Program-made: the position numbers and the translations under genes
In this document: piece after piece, positions 51,836 through 59,726 of the stretch
Numbering within the stretch: the stretch's first letter is position 1
Layout of the letters: each line of letters begins with the position of its first letter
NCBI RefSeq assembly: GCF_002949735.1
Contig: NZ_CP026681.1
Span: forward strand, 5,486,001-5,550,000
DNA: 64,000 bases
Direction: 5' to 3'
Source of the DNA: Nostoc sp. 'Peltigera membranacea cyanobiont' N6
GTDB taxonomy: Bacteria; Cyanobacteriota; Cyanobacteriia; Cyanobacteriales; Nostocaceae
Notes under the pieces: model-generated
What the model saw: only the letters and a program-made list of their open reading frames with translations
Told to the model about the DNA's origin: nothing
The model's database searches: none

Positions 51836-52747
51836 ATGAAAAATATCTGGTTTCGCATAGAGATATTCCTTCAGCATTACGCAAAGCGCCGAATGCAATC
51901 TTTTGTGTTTACAGTCATCGGATGTTTTGCTGTAGTTAGTGTGATTACCTTTGGGACTATGTATGTTGTGGCTCAACCTGCTTCAACCTCATCTGAACGT
52001 CCTGCTGTGAAAGCGCCAAATTTCGGGCGACATTTTCAAGAATTCGGGCGTGAAGGCTCAATCTTGATTTACGACTCAAAAAACAACCGCATTTATGAAC
52101 ACAACCCTCAACGGAATGTAACAGCGATCGCTCCAGCTTCGACATTCAAAATTTTTAACGCCCTGGTAGCTTTAGAAATAGGTATAGTTCCCGATGATGT
52201 GGCGGTTCTCACTTGGGATGGAATTCACCGAGAAATTGATGCCTGGAATCATGATACAAATTTGCGTCAAGCCTTTAAAGATTCAACTGTTTGGTTCTAC
52301 CAAGTACTAGCACGTAGGGCTGGATATGAACGGATGCAGCAATTTATTAACAAAGTAGGTTATGGGAACCGTAAAATTGGTACCGCCGCAGACATCGATC
52401 GTTTTTGGCTACAACAGCAGCTATTACAAATTACACCCAAAGAGCAAATTAAGTTTTTGCAACGGTTGTATCAAAGCGATTTGCCTTTCTCGCAACGGAC
52501 AATAAATCTTGTCAAAGAGATTATGATCCGCGAACAAACTCCAGACTACACACTGCGAGGAAAGACGGGATGGTTAACGAGTCGCAAACCAAATGTTGGT
52601 TGGTTTGTGGGTTATTTAGAGCAAAACAAAAACGTCTACTTTTTCGCCACAACCCTTGATATGCTTAAAGCAGAAGATGCACCCGCCCGCATCGAGATTA
52701 CACGACGCAGCCTTAAAGATTTGGGCTTGCTGGCTCAAATCAACTAA
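51836..52747 (+). CDS. Class D (OXA-type) beta-lactamase-like serine hydrolase
   Basis: 303 aa, with an N-terminal membrane segment or signal anchor (22-46). All class D motifs are present: STFK at 102-105 (catalytic Ser102, Lys105), SxV as STV at 150-152, YGN at 176-178, KTG at 243-245 and GWFVG at 255-259. A class D penicillin-binding domain is thus complete. It resembles OXA enzymes of environmental cyanobacteria. Activity against beta-lactams or a peptidoglycan role is not decidable. It ends 4 bp inside the thiS gene on the opposite strand. Confidence 0.92.
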   Translation: MKNIWFRIEIFLQHYAKRRMQSFVFTVIGCFAVVSVITFGTMYVVAQPASTSSERPAVKAPNFGRHFQEFGREGSILIYDSKNNRIYEHNPQRNVTAIAPASTFKIFNALVALEIGIVPDDVAVLTWDGIHREIDAWNHDTNLRQAFKDSTVWFYQVLARRAGYERMQQFINKVGYGNRKIGTAADIDRFWLQQQLLQITPKEQIKFLQRLYQSDLPFSQRTINLVKEIMIREQTPDYTLRGKTGWLTSRKPNVGWFVGYLEQNKNVYFFATTLDMLKAEDAPARIEITRRSLKDLGLLAQIN

Positions 52748-52956
52748 CCACCTCCGACAATAGTTACCACTTCTAAGCGATCGCCTGGTTGCACTTTTGT
52801 ATCCGTCCAAAACTGGCGGTGTAAAATTTCGCCATTATATTCTACAGCCACCAAGCGGGGGTTAAAACCCAATTTTTGGAGCAAATCGGGTAAAAAAGTT
52901 TCAAATGGGCAGCTATGGGTTTCCCCATTTACCTGAATCGTAATCTCATTAGACAT
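52744..52956 (-). CDS. thiS: Sulfur carrier protein ThiS
   Basis: 70 aa ubiquitin-like carrier that brings sulfur to the thiazole of thiamine. It ends VVTIVGGG; the C-terminal GG is adenylated and thiocarboxylated. The fold pattern ITIQVNGETHSC and VAVEYNGEILHR is typical. Located 65 bp after the thiE stop on the same strand, which suggests thiE-thiS cotranscription. The stop codon region overlaps the end of the OXA-type gene (convergent). Confidence 0.93.
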   Translation of the reverse strand: MSNEITIQVNGETHSCPFETFLPDLLQKLGFNPRLVAVEYNGEILHRQFWTDTKVQPGDRLEVVTIVGGG

Positions 52957-53020
52957 AAATGTGGGGAATAGGAAATTGGGTATTGGTTACTCACTTTGGG
53001 CTAATGACAAATGACTCTTT

Positions 53021-54076
53021 TTAAATTTCTGGTTTAATGCGATTGAGTTGGGATAGCAAATATTGTGTTACTAGAGTAGGCTGTTCGGCTTGCATGAGCG
53101 ATCGCACCACCGCTACCCGTTTGGCTCCGGCATCGATCGCATCATTGATATTATTGGCATCGATTCCCCCAATGGCAAACCAGGGAATTGAGCAATTTTT
53201 GGCTGCATAGCTGACATATTCTAAACCTGTTGCGGCTTTACCTACTTTCGTGGGAGTTTCATAAACTGGCCCCACGCCAATGTAATCTACACTTTCAGCA
53301 ATTGCTCCTTGCATTTCTTCTTTATTGGTGGTAGAAAGACCTATCAGACGCTGCGAACCGAGTAATTGCCGAGCAACAGCAATAGGCATATCTTGTTGTC
53401 CGAGATGCACCCCATCGGCATCGACAGCTAAAGCTAGATCCACGCGATCGTTAACAATGAACAAAGCACCGTAAATATGGCATAACTGCCGTAATTTTCT
53501 CGCTTGTTCCAGACGCAAAGAATCATCGGCGGTTTTGTCGCGGTATTGTAAAAGGGTTAATCCTCCTTTAAGTGCGGCCTCGACATTGTTCAACAAATTT
53601 TCATGTGGGGAAGTCACAAGATACAAATGCGATCGCCACAACAATTGATGGCGCTGATGACCCATTAAACTACTTTCTAGGGTATAAACCTGATAGCGCA
53701 TCTGCTTACAAGCCTTAGCCATACTTGGTTGGGTTAGCTTGCTGTATTCTTCCAGCACCCGCAAAGCTTCTTCGACGCGGCAAAAATTAGCTTGCAATAC
53801 CGATTTTATACTAGCTCGTTCTTCTTCTTGAGGATGGGTTAACTCAGTTCCAGGATCGCCTGGTGTATCTCGCGCCGCCCGCAATTCTGAGGTATGCCAC
53901 CTGGCTACATCTTGGCGCAGGCGCTTGCATTCAAGAGCTAACTGGGCATTATTCAAGCCAAAACGACACCATTCTTCAATAATTCGTAAGCCTTCACGAG
54001 CGCGGTCTAAATTGGCATCTAAAATGCGGTAAACAACTTGTTGTATTTGCTCTTTTTGGCTGAATGGCTCGACCAT
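53021..54076 (-). CDS. thiE: Thiamine-phosphate synthase with N-terminal extension
   Basis: 351 aa from the ATG at 54076 (MVEPFSQKEQ), preceded by GGGG eight bases upstream; earlier in-frame starts at 54136 or 54190 are not supported. The N-terminal 130 residues (QQVVYRILDANLDRAREGLRIIEEWCRFGLNN) form the helical extension typical of cyanobacterial ThiE. The C-terminal TIM barrel has LYLVTSP, LQYRDKTADD, VNDRVDLALAVDADGVHLGQQDMP, IGLSTTN and DYIGVGPVYETPTK, then FAIGGID. It joins HMP-PP and the thiazole phosphate. Followed by thiS. Confidence 0.94.
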   Translation of the reverse strand: MVEPFSQKEQIQQVVYRILDANLDRAREGLRIIEEWCRFGLNNAQLALECKRLRQDVARWHTSELRAARDTPGDPGTELTHPQEEERASIKSVLQANFCRVEEALRVLEEYSKLTQPSMAKACKQMRYQVYTLESSLMGHQRHQLLWRSHLYLVTSPHENLLNNVEAALKGGLTLLQYRDKTADDSLRLEQARKLRQLCHIYGALFIVNDRVDLALAVDADGVHLGQQDMPIAVARQLLGSQRLIGLSTTNKEEMQGAIAESVDYIGVGPVYETPTKVGKAATGLEYVSYAAKNCSIPWFAIGGIDANNINDAIDAGAKRVAVVRSLMQAEQPTLVTQYLLSQLNRIKPEI

Positions 54077-54814
54077 TACAACAACCCCGTTAGTACTTTC
54101 ATCGAAGTGTGAATTATCATATCTCTTAGTAACCATAAGCTCATAAATTTGCTTTTTTTTACTCAATTTTGCTGAATCTACGCAAAACAACGTAGTAGTG
54201 AGGGTTACGATAAATTATCCCATGTTCCTATAGGCAGTGATAAGGGTAGTTTGAGGCTACAGTTTTGCACTAAGGTTAGTCAAGTCTTTTTGGGTGAACA
54301 ACAAGCTTAAAAAGGACTCGCCGAAAGGGATACACCAGAAAATCTCCAATGGCCAAACTAAATTGAGACTGTATGGATACTATTTAGAGAGTATTTGTTT
54401 TTTGAGGAAGATTTAAAAGATGTTGGTAATCACCATCTCCCCAAAAACTGGTAATTACCAAAATTTTTGTCAGAGTTCAAGGATTGCAACGGCCCACATC
54501 CCTCCCAGAACTTAAGTCCTGGGCTAATAGTTGAAGTCCACTTAAGTGGACTTTAATTCTTGTTTAGTTCTCTTGAGAGCAATACAATCTGTTAGCTGTG
54601 GAATTCTATTCCGAGGCGACGATTGTTAGACGTGAATAATGACAAGCTCTTTGGGGGTGAAAGTCTTTTGGCAAATATATTGTTGAACAGACACAATATC
54701 ATTTATTACCCTGTATTAAAAATCGCCAATTAGTAAATATGTGAGTAATATTATCGACATAATACTCTCTAAGAGTATAAGAATTTATTGTTATTTCTAA
54801 GGAGTGTGTTAAAT
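54077..54814. other. Divergent spacer thiE to beta-helix gene
   Basis: 738 bp. It holds a perfect palindrome at 54534-54553 and a neighbouring CCCAG-CTGGG hairpin (54504-54523). I searched for a TPP riboswitch (CTGAGA and ACCTGATC-type boxes) before thiE and found none. No ORF. Confidence 0.55.
54534..54553. repeat. Perfect 20-bp palindrome
   Basis: AAGTCCACTTAAGTGGACTT, a self-complementary repeat of the sort widespread in Nostoc-type genomes. The preceding hairpin (54504-54523) has the same ACTTAAGT centre. Confidence 0.9.
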
Positions 54815-56710
54815 ATGATTCACCGGAGTGCATTTACTAAGTACCGTAGAGTAGATATTATGCTTGCAAGGCTGAAGTTTCTGAAATCAGCAAAACTTTT
54901 ATTTTTTAGCTTATCAGTATTATCTTTTACCGTAAGTATAGGAACAGCAAGTATAGCGTTCCTGGGTAGCGCGATCGCTCAGATGCCATCAACACCAAAT
55001 TCAGCACCTGTGGGTGAGAAAACCAATTCTCAAGCTAACATGCTGTTTGTCAACCCCAATGGTGGAAATGACAGCGCAGGTAATGGCAGCGAATCCGCTC
55101 CTGTAAAAACGATTACCCATGCGTTGCGATTAGCTAACACCAATACTGTAATTATGCTCTCCACGGGTACTTATAGCGCCGAGACAGGAGAGGAATTTCC
55201 CTTAATGCTGAAACCGGGTGTTTCCATTCAAGGCAACCCTAGCAATCAAGGTAAGGATATTATCATTCAGGGAGGTGGTGATTACCTGAGCCGCAGCTTT
55301 GCCGGTCAAAATGTCACAATTGTGGGAGCAACCCAAGCTTTGCTGACTGGGGTAACGGTGACAAACCCCAATCGCCGGGGTTACGGTTTATGGATTGAAT
55401 CTAGCGATCCGGTAATCGCGGAAAATACATTTACTGGTAGTACTCAAGATGGGATTTCTGTCTGTGGTAATGCTGCACCCACGATTAGCAAGAATTACTT
55501 CGATCGCAATGGAGCCAATGGCATCACAATAGCTGGTAACTCCAGTCCCCAAGTGAAGGAGAATGTTTTTCACGAAACGGGTTTTGGAATTAATATTGCT
55601 CAAAATGCCGCTCCGATAGTCATAGGCAATCAAATTCAGAACAATAGATCGGGAATTATCGTGCAAGCAAAGGCCCGCCCGATTTTACGGAATAATATTA
55701 TTCAAGATAATAAAGAAGATGGTTTAGTTGCGATCGCTCAAGCAATGCCAGATTTGGGTAGTGCATCGGAACCTGGGGGTAATCAATTTCAAAATAATGC
55801 CCGCTACGATATTAACGCCAGCGCTGCTAAACAGGTAATTTCGGCTGGCGGTAATAATCTTGTGAGCGATCGCATCACTGGCAAGGTAGATATTAACGGG
55901 ACAATAGCACTAGCAACCCAAAATTCTCAATCGACTCCCAGCAATGTGCCACAAGAAATACCATCAACTGGGGAAATCACCTTCTCGGCTCCCGAAACCT
56001 CTGAAACTACCAACGATCAAACAGCGCCATTACCCAGCAACACCATTTCACCCAGTAATCCTGTTCCTGGACAATTAAACAGTCAACTGTTGCCATTGTT
56101 GTCTGCGAACATACCACTTTCGGCACCCATCTCCAATCAACAGCCATCCACTTATAGAGTTGCTAGATTTCCTATTCCTAGCAGCTTATCACCTAGACAA
56201 ATAGCAACTAACACTTCAAGAGTTGTAACTTCCAGTCCAGCGCAGCCGCCTAATACACCACAGTTGAATTATGTGCGGATCGATCCTAATACGATTGAGT
56301 TTAATGCTCCTGAGTACCCATCCAATTCAGTTGCCAGCATGAGGAATCAAACACAGCAGCCATTACCAATGGTAGAAGCTACTGCCCCAAATGCGTCAGC
56401 ACTTTTACCACTTCCTGATAACAATATCCCTATTACTAATACTCGCAATATGCAAACAAGTTCTGCAAGTATTCCTGATGGTGGTAACTCTGCGACACAG
56501 TTAGGTATCCTTTATCGCGTAGTTGTTCCCTTAACTACTGACAGGGATAAGGATTTAGTGCGATCGCTTGCTCCTGGTGCCTTTCCCACAGTTTGGGAAG
56601 GACAAAGAGTTATGCAAGCAGGAGTATTTAGTAGTGAATATAACGCTAAGGAAATGCTCAAAACACTCTCTAGCAAAGGTTTAAGAGCCATTATGGAACC
56701 GTTGAATTAA
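54815..56710 (+). CDS. Exported parallel beta-helix (DUF1565) protein with SPOR-like tail
   Basis: 631 aa from ATG 54815, preceded by AAGGAG at ten bases. Signal segment near 20-60 (LLFFSLSVLSFTVSIGTASIAFLGSAIAQ). The N-terminal half (about 75-375) is a right-handed parallel beta-helix: NPNGGNDSAGNGSESAPVKTITHALRLA, then repeated NPVIAEN, APTISKN, SPQVKEN and RPILRNN turns. A long Pro/Ser/Asn linker follows. The last 65 residues (YRVVVPLTTDRDKDLVRSLAPGAFPTVW ... GVFSSEYNAKEMLKTLSSKGLRAIM) resemble the tail of the protein at 35010-36377. Probably envelope-associated; substrate unknown. Confidence 0.85.
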   Translation: MIHRSAFTKYRRVDIMLARLKFLKSAKLLFFSLSVLSFTVSIGTASIAFLGSAIAQMPSTPNSAPVGEKTNSQANMLFVNPNGGNDSAGNGSESAPVKTITHALRLANTNTVIMLSTGTYSAETGEEFPLMLKPGVSIQGNPSNQGKDIIIQGGGDYLSRSFAGQNVTIVGATQALLTGVTVTNPNRRGYGLWIESSDPVIAENTFTGSTQDGISVCGNAAPTISKNYFDRNGANGITIAGNSSPQVKENVFHETGFGINIAQNAAPIVIGNQIQNNRSGIIVQAKARPILRNNIIQDNKEDGLVAIAQAMPDLGSASEPGGNQFQNNARYDINASAAKQVISAGGNNLVSDRITGKVDINGTIALATQNSQSTPSNVPQEIPSTGEITFSAPETSETTNDQTAPLPSNTISPSNPVPGQLNSQLLPLLSANIPLSAPISNQQPSTYRVARFPIPSSLSPRQIATNTSRVVTSSPAQPPNTPQLNYVRIDPNTIEFNAPEYPSNSVASMRNQTQQPLPMVEATAPNASALLPLPDNNIPITNTRNMQTSSASIPDGGNSATQLGILYRVVVPLTTDRDKDLVRSLAPGAFPTVWEGQRVMQAGVFSSEYNAKEMLKTLSSKGLRAIMEPLN

Positions 56711-56733
56711 TGAGGGCTGAGTGCTAAAAAATC

Positions 56734-57963
56734 CTATCCTGGCTTGTGATCCAAACGGGTGGCTTGCTCTAAGGCGGCTTTTTCTTTGGCTCGACGGACA
56801 TAGGGTTGTAATTGAGAGCGATCGCAACCTGTTAAAATAATCAAATTTTCTAAGCTGATTCCCCGCATTAACATTTCTACGCGCCAGGTTTGTTGCGCCT
56901 GGGCGATCGCTGGCGTTTGCCCTTGGGGAGTTAATAGTCCCTCACTCCACACTTGCCAACGTTTCTCAAGCTCTGATTCTGACATCGGCGTGCCTATTTC
57001 ATTCAGAAACATGCCTGTTTGAGCATCTTTACGACTTTTCAGCCATTTAATTAAGGGATTATTGGTAAAAGAACCGTAGCGTTTGCCCAAAATCCATTGA
57101 TTCACAGGCACTTGACGGACAAATCCGGGGATTGTAATTTGTAGGAAGTGCCCTTGAGGATCGTAGATTTGGTGCGATCGCTCCAAGCGGATTATTTCTG
57201 TGGCAGATAACCCAGCCCCAAATAACACATAAGCCAAGGCATAATCTCGGATTCCCGATTTCCTTGCTTGTTGCAGAATTTCATTAACTAAACTAGCTGG
57301 TAAATCAGCTACTTCTGTGGTGTTAAACCCTCCTTGGAAACAGCTTGTTGCTGATTCTGCTGAGGATGACATGGCTCCATGTAAAAACAACTCCACCAAA
57401 TTTTCCAGAAAATCATCCCGATCCTCCCAAAGTTCGTGAAATTCGCTGGTGAACTCAATTACGGCATATCCCAAGATCATCCCATTCAGCAAACTGGCTA
57501 ATTTTTCTGCGGGTAAATAGGTATTTAGGTGTCCTTGCTGGATTACAGTAGCTAAATACTGAGCTACATAGCGGTTTGCCTCTGTTACTCCCCTGCCTAA
57601 TGCGCGGCGATTTTCTGCCGGGAATTGGTCGGCTTCACCTACCACAGACCGGACGAACTCTGGTACTCGTTCTAATGCGTGCAAGCTATCACTTGCATAA
57701 TCTTTCAGAGCTTGGTAGACATTACCGGGAGGCGTTGCCCGCCGCACTAGCGACTCACCTAAATCCTTGAAGGCTGCGGACTCTTCTAGCACAGCTAAAA
57801 GTAATCCGTGCTTATTGCCAAAATTCCGAAATAGAGTCACTTCGTTGACTTCGGCTTTTTCAGCAATTTGGCGGGTTGTGGTAGCGCTAACTCCCTGAGC
57901 CGAAAACAACTCAAGTGCAGCTTGAATCAGGCGTTGACGAGTGGAAATAAGGTGAGAAGACAT
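56734..57963 (-). CDS. TetR regulator fused to an integrase-like C-terminal domain
   Basis: 409 aa from the ATG at 57963 (MSSHLISTRQRL). Residues 1-195 are a TetR/AcrR regulator: HTH TTTRQIAEKAEVNEVTLFRNFGNKHGLL at 28-55, then the ligand-binding helical domain. Residues 221-393 look like a phage-integrase catalytic fold (IRDYALAYVLFGAGLSATEIIRL at 238-260; WRVEMLMRGISLENLIILTGC at 360-380; Tyr388) but the catalytic Arg of the GLR box is Ser and the HxxR box is degraded, so it is probably dead and used for binding. It diverges from the desaturase; two palindromes lie between (see operators). Confidence 0.85.
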   Translation of the reverse strand: MSSHLISTRQRLIQAALELFSAQGVSATTTRQIAEKAEVNEVTLFRNFGNKHGLLLAVLEESAAFKDLGESLVRRATPPGNVYQALKDYASDSLHALERVPEFVRSVVGEADQFPAENRRALGRGVTEANRYVAQYLATVIQQGHLNTYLPAEKLASLLNGMILGYAVIEFTSEFHELWEDRDDFLENLVELFLHGAMSSSAESATSCFQGGFNTTEVADLPASLVNEILQQARKSGIRDYALAYVLFGAGLSATEIIRLERSHQIYDPQGHFLQITIPGFVRQVPVNQWILGKRYGSFTNNPLIKWLKSRKDAQTGMFLNEIGTPMSESELEKRWQVWSEGLLTPQGQTPAIAQAQQTWRVEMLMRGISLENLIILTGCDRSQLQPYVRRAKEKAALEQATRLDHKPG

Positions 57964-57970
57964 AGAAAAA

Positions 57971-57987
57971 TGCAAGTGGCACTTGCA
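57971..57987. promoter_or_regulatory. Candidate operator 1, perfect palindrome
   Basis: TGCAAGTGGCACTTGCA, a perfect 8-1-8 inverted repeat that begins eight bases before the ATG of the TetR-type gene (the gene reads leftwards). The position over the ribosome-binding/leader region is suited to autorepression. Confidence 0.6.
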
Positions 57988-58017
57988 GGGATATCAGAGT
58001 TCTGCTAGCATAACAAA

Positions 58018-58034
58018 TGTAAGTGATACTTGCT
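58018..58034. promoter_or_regulatory. Candidate operator 2
   Basis: TGTAAGTGATACTTGCT, an inverted repeat with the same AAGTG-nn-ACTT core as the site 47 bp away. It lies between the TetR-type regulator gene and the desaturase gene. Confidence 0.55.
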
Positions 58035-58247
58035 TTACTCTCCCCTACGGGTGACGCTCCTGCGTCGCTAGCGCTGCGCTAACGCCAGCCACTAATGGGG
58101 GAAACCCCCTTGGCCCTAGCCTCTCCCTTTGGGAGAAGACCGCGCTGGCTCACTGTAACTAACATAATATACAGTGCGAGTAAATCCCTTGTGGGATGGC
58201 ATCCGAGAAAAGGCAAATTGCTTCATCATCCATCAACAGGAATTTTT

Positions 58248-59105
58248 ATGACTGCAAATTTTGGGGCGATCGCCCCTGAGAGAGGCAACTCACCTCAACT
58301 CAGTTGGACAAATGTAGTATTTTTTACTACATTTCATGCCTTAGCACTTATGGCTCCTTGGTTTTTCTCCTGGCCAGCATTAGGTTTGCTAGTGTTTCTC
58401 CACTGGTTATTCGGGAGTATTGGTATTTGCCTAGGATATCATAGACTACTGAGCCATAAGAGCTTCCAAGTCCCCAAGTGGTTAGAGTATGCGATCGCCC
58501 TTATTGGAGCGCTGGCTTTGCAAGGTGGGCCGATTTTTTGGGTAGGTGGACACCGCCAGCATCACGCTCACACGGAAGATATTAATTTAGACCCCTACTC
58601 TGCTCAAAGAGGATTTTGGTGGAGTCATATACTATGGATTTTCTACCCGCGTCCCGAATTTTTTGACTATGAAACCTATAAGAAATATGCCCCCGATCTA
58701 GCTAGACAACCCTTCTATTGTTGGCTGGATCGCTACTTTTTGCTGTTGCAAATACCCTTTGCACTGCTCCTATATGTTTTAGGAGGATGGCCTTTTGTAT
58801 TCTATGGTGTGTTTCTTAGATGTGTCTTGCTTTGGCACTCAACCTGGTTTGTGAACTCAGCATCACATCTGTGGGGTTATCGTACCTTTGATGCAAATGA
58901 TGGCGCTCGTAATCTTTGGTGGGTATCCATCGTCACTTATGGAGAAGGATGGCATAACAACCATCATACTTATCCCCACATGGCGAAATCTGGATTGTCT
59001 TGGTGGGAGATTGATATTACTTGGTGGAGCATCCTAGTTTTGCAGACTTTGGGTTTAGCCAAAAAAGTTGTCTCACGTCCTCCTCAAGGTGCAACTCACG
59101 GCTAA
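58248..59105 (+). CDS. Acyl-lipid fatty-acid desaturase, delta-9 type
   Basis: 285 aa from the ATG at 58248; the open frame extends upstream to 58095 but MTANFGAIAP with an upstream CAGGA is the family-like start. Diiron membrane desaturase with the three histidine boxes: HRLLSH at 65-70, HRQHH at 102-106 and HNNHH at 236-240. Four hydrophobic segments. Box spacing and length match the cyanobacterial delta-9 (DesC) class acting on membrane lipids, which raises fluidity. It diverges from the TetR-integrase-like regulator across 284 bp that hold two operator-like palindromes, suggesting repression by that protein. Confidence 0.9.
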   Translation: MTANFGAIAPERGNSPQLSWTNVVFFTTFHALALMAPWFFSWPALGLLVFLHWLFGSIGICLGYHRLLSHKSFQVPKWLEYAIALIGALALQGGPIFWVGGHRQHHAHTEDINLDPYSAQRGFWWSHILWIFYPRPEFFDYETYKKYAPDLARQPFYCWLDRYFLLLQIPFALLLYVLGGWPFVFYGVFLRCVLLWHSTWFVNSASHLWGYRTFDANDGARNLWWVSIVTYGEGWHNNHHTYPHMAKSGLSWWEIDITWWSILVLQTLGLAKKVVSRPPQGATHG

Positions 59106-59170
59106 ATTGCAACTCAACGAGCGTAAATTTGTTAAGCCGATTGCTTCCCGCAGTCGGCTTACTAATTTTT

Positions 59171-59265
59171 AGGGACTTCCAAATAAAAAAATATCCCAAA
59201 TTTTCTTGTGGGACGGGCAAGATGCCCATCCCACAAAATTGATAATTTATTTCTTGGAAAGCCCT
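59171..59265. mobile_element. MITE-like element, family A copy 3
   Basis: 95 bp beginning AGGGACTTCCAA and ending TTGGAAAGCCCT (one or two changes from a perfect inverted repeat), with the same AT-rich shoulder (AAATAAAAAAATATCC) as copies 1 and 2. Its core hairpin differs: GTGGGACGGGCAAGATGCC to CCATCCCAC rather than the GCGTTAGCG type. Confidence 0.83.
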
Positions 59266-59505
59266 TATCAGTATTATTTTACGGTAAAATCTAATCGTTT
59301 AAATCACCGCAATCCATCAAGTGTGAAAACTAACAGCATTTTTTATCGCCTTTAGGACTAGCCCTTTCAAGGTGTGTGATTTCGCAGCTTTTTCGACTAG
59401 CTCCCCTAGGTATATTTTCAGAAATCAAACCGGATTCCTATATTGTTCAAGTAAATAAAACCTGCTGTAAATTCATTTTTACAGAGATTATTACGGACTT
59501 TACTT

Positions 59506-59715
59506 AGAGGATGTTTTAAAAGTATTTAGCTGTGATTTTAGGCACTTTTAGATCCCCCCTAACCCCCCTTAAAAAGGGGGGAACCAGAATCAAAGTCCCC
59601 CTTTTTAAGGGGAGCCACTGCGGTCTTGGGGTCTCCCCAAGTGAAGCAAGTGGCGTGGATTTAGGGCGATCTAGAACGTTTTGATACCTACAATAAGACT
59701 TTTAAAACATCCTCT
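59506..59715. mobile_element. MITE-like element, family B
   Basis: 210 bp bounded by perfect 18-bp inverted repeats, AGAGGATGTTTTAAAAGT (59506-59523) and its complement (59698-59715). The interior holds a GC-rich palindromic block (CCCCCCTTAAAAAGGGGGG near 59560 and its partner near 59600) and no ORF. It ends 11 bp before the start codon of the flavin monooxygenase gene. Confidence 0.87.
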
Positions 59716-59726
59716 TAAAAAAGAAT

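Larger units (their letters stand above)
59106..59726. other. Repeat-filled region between desaturase and monooxygenase
   Basis: 621 bp made up largely of two inverted-repeat elements (59171-59265 and 59506-59715) separated by about 240 bp of unique-looking AT-rich sequence. No gene. Confidence 0.75.

Noticed and set aside
54077..54814. TPP riboswitch before thiE
   Set aside because: No thi-box elements are visible on either strand in the 738-bp spacer.
56734..57400. A true phage integrase in the C-terminal part of the TetR fusion
   Set aside because: The GLR and HxxR catalytic residues are missing and there are no attachment sites or phage genes nearby.
59017..59242. ORFs crossing the desaturase end and MITE copy 3
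   Set aside because: They run through the inverted-repeat element and the antisense of the desaturase gene.
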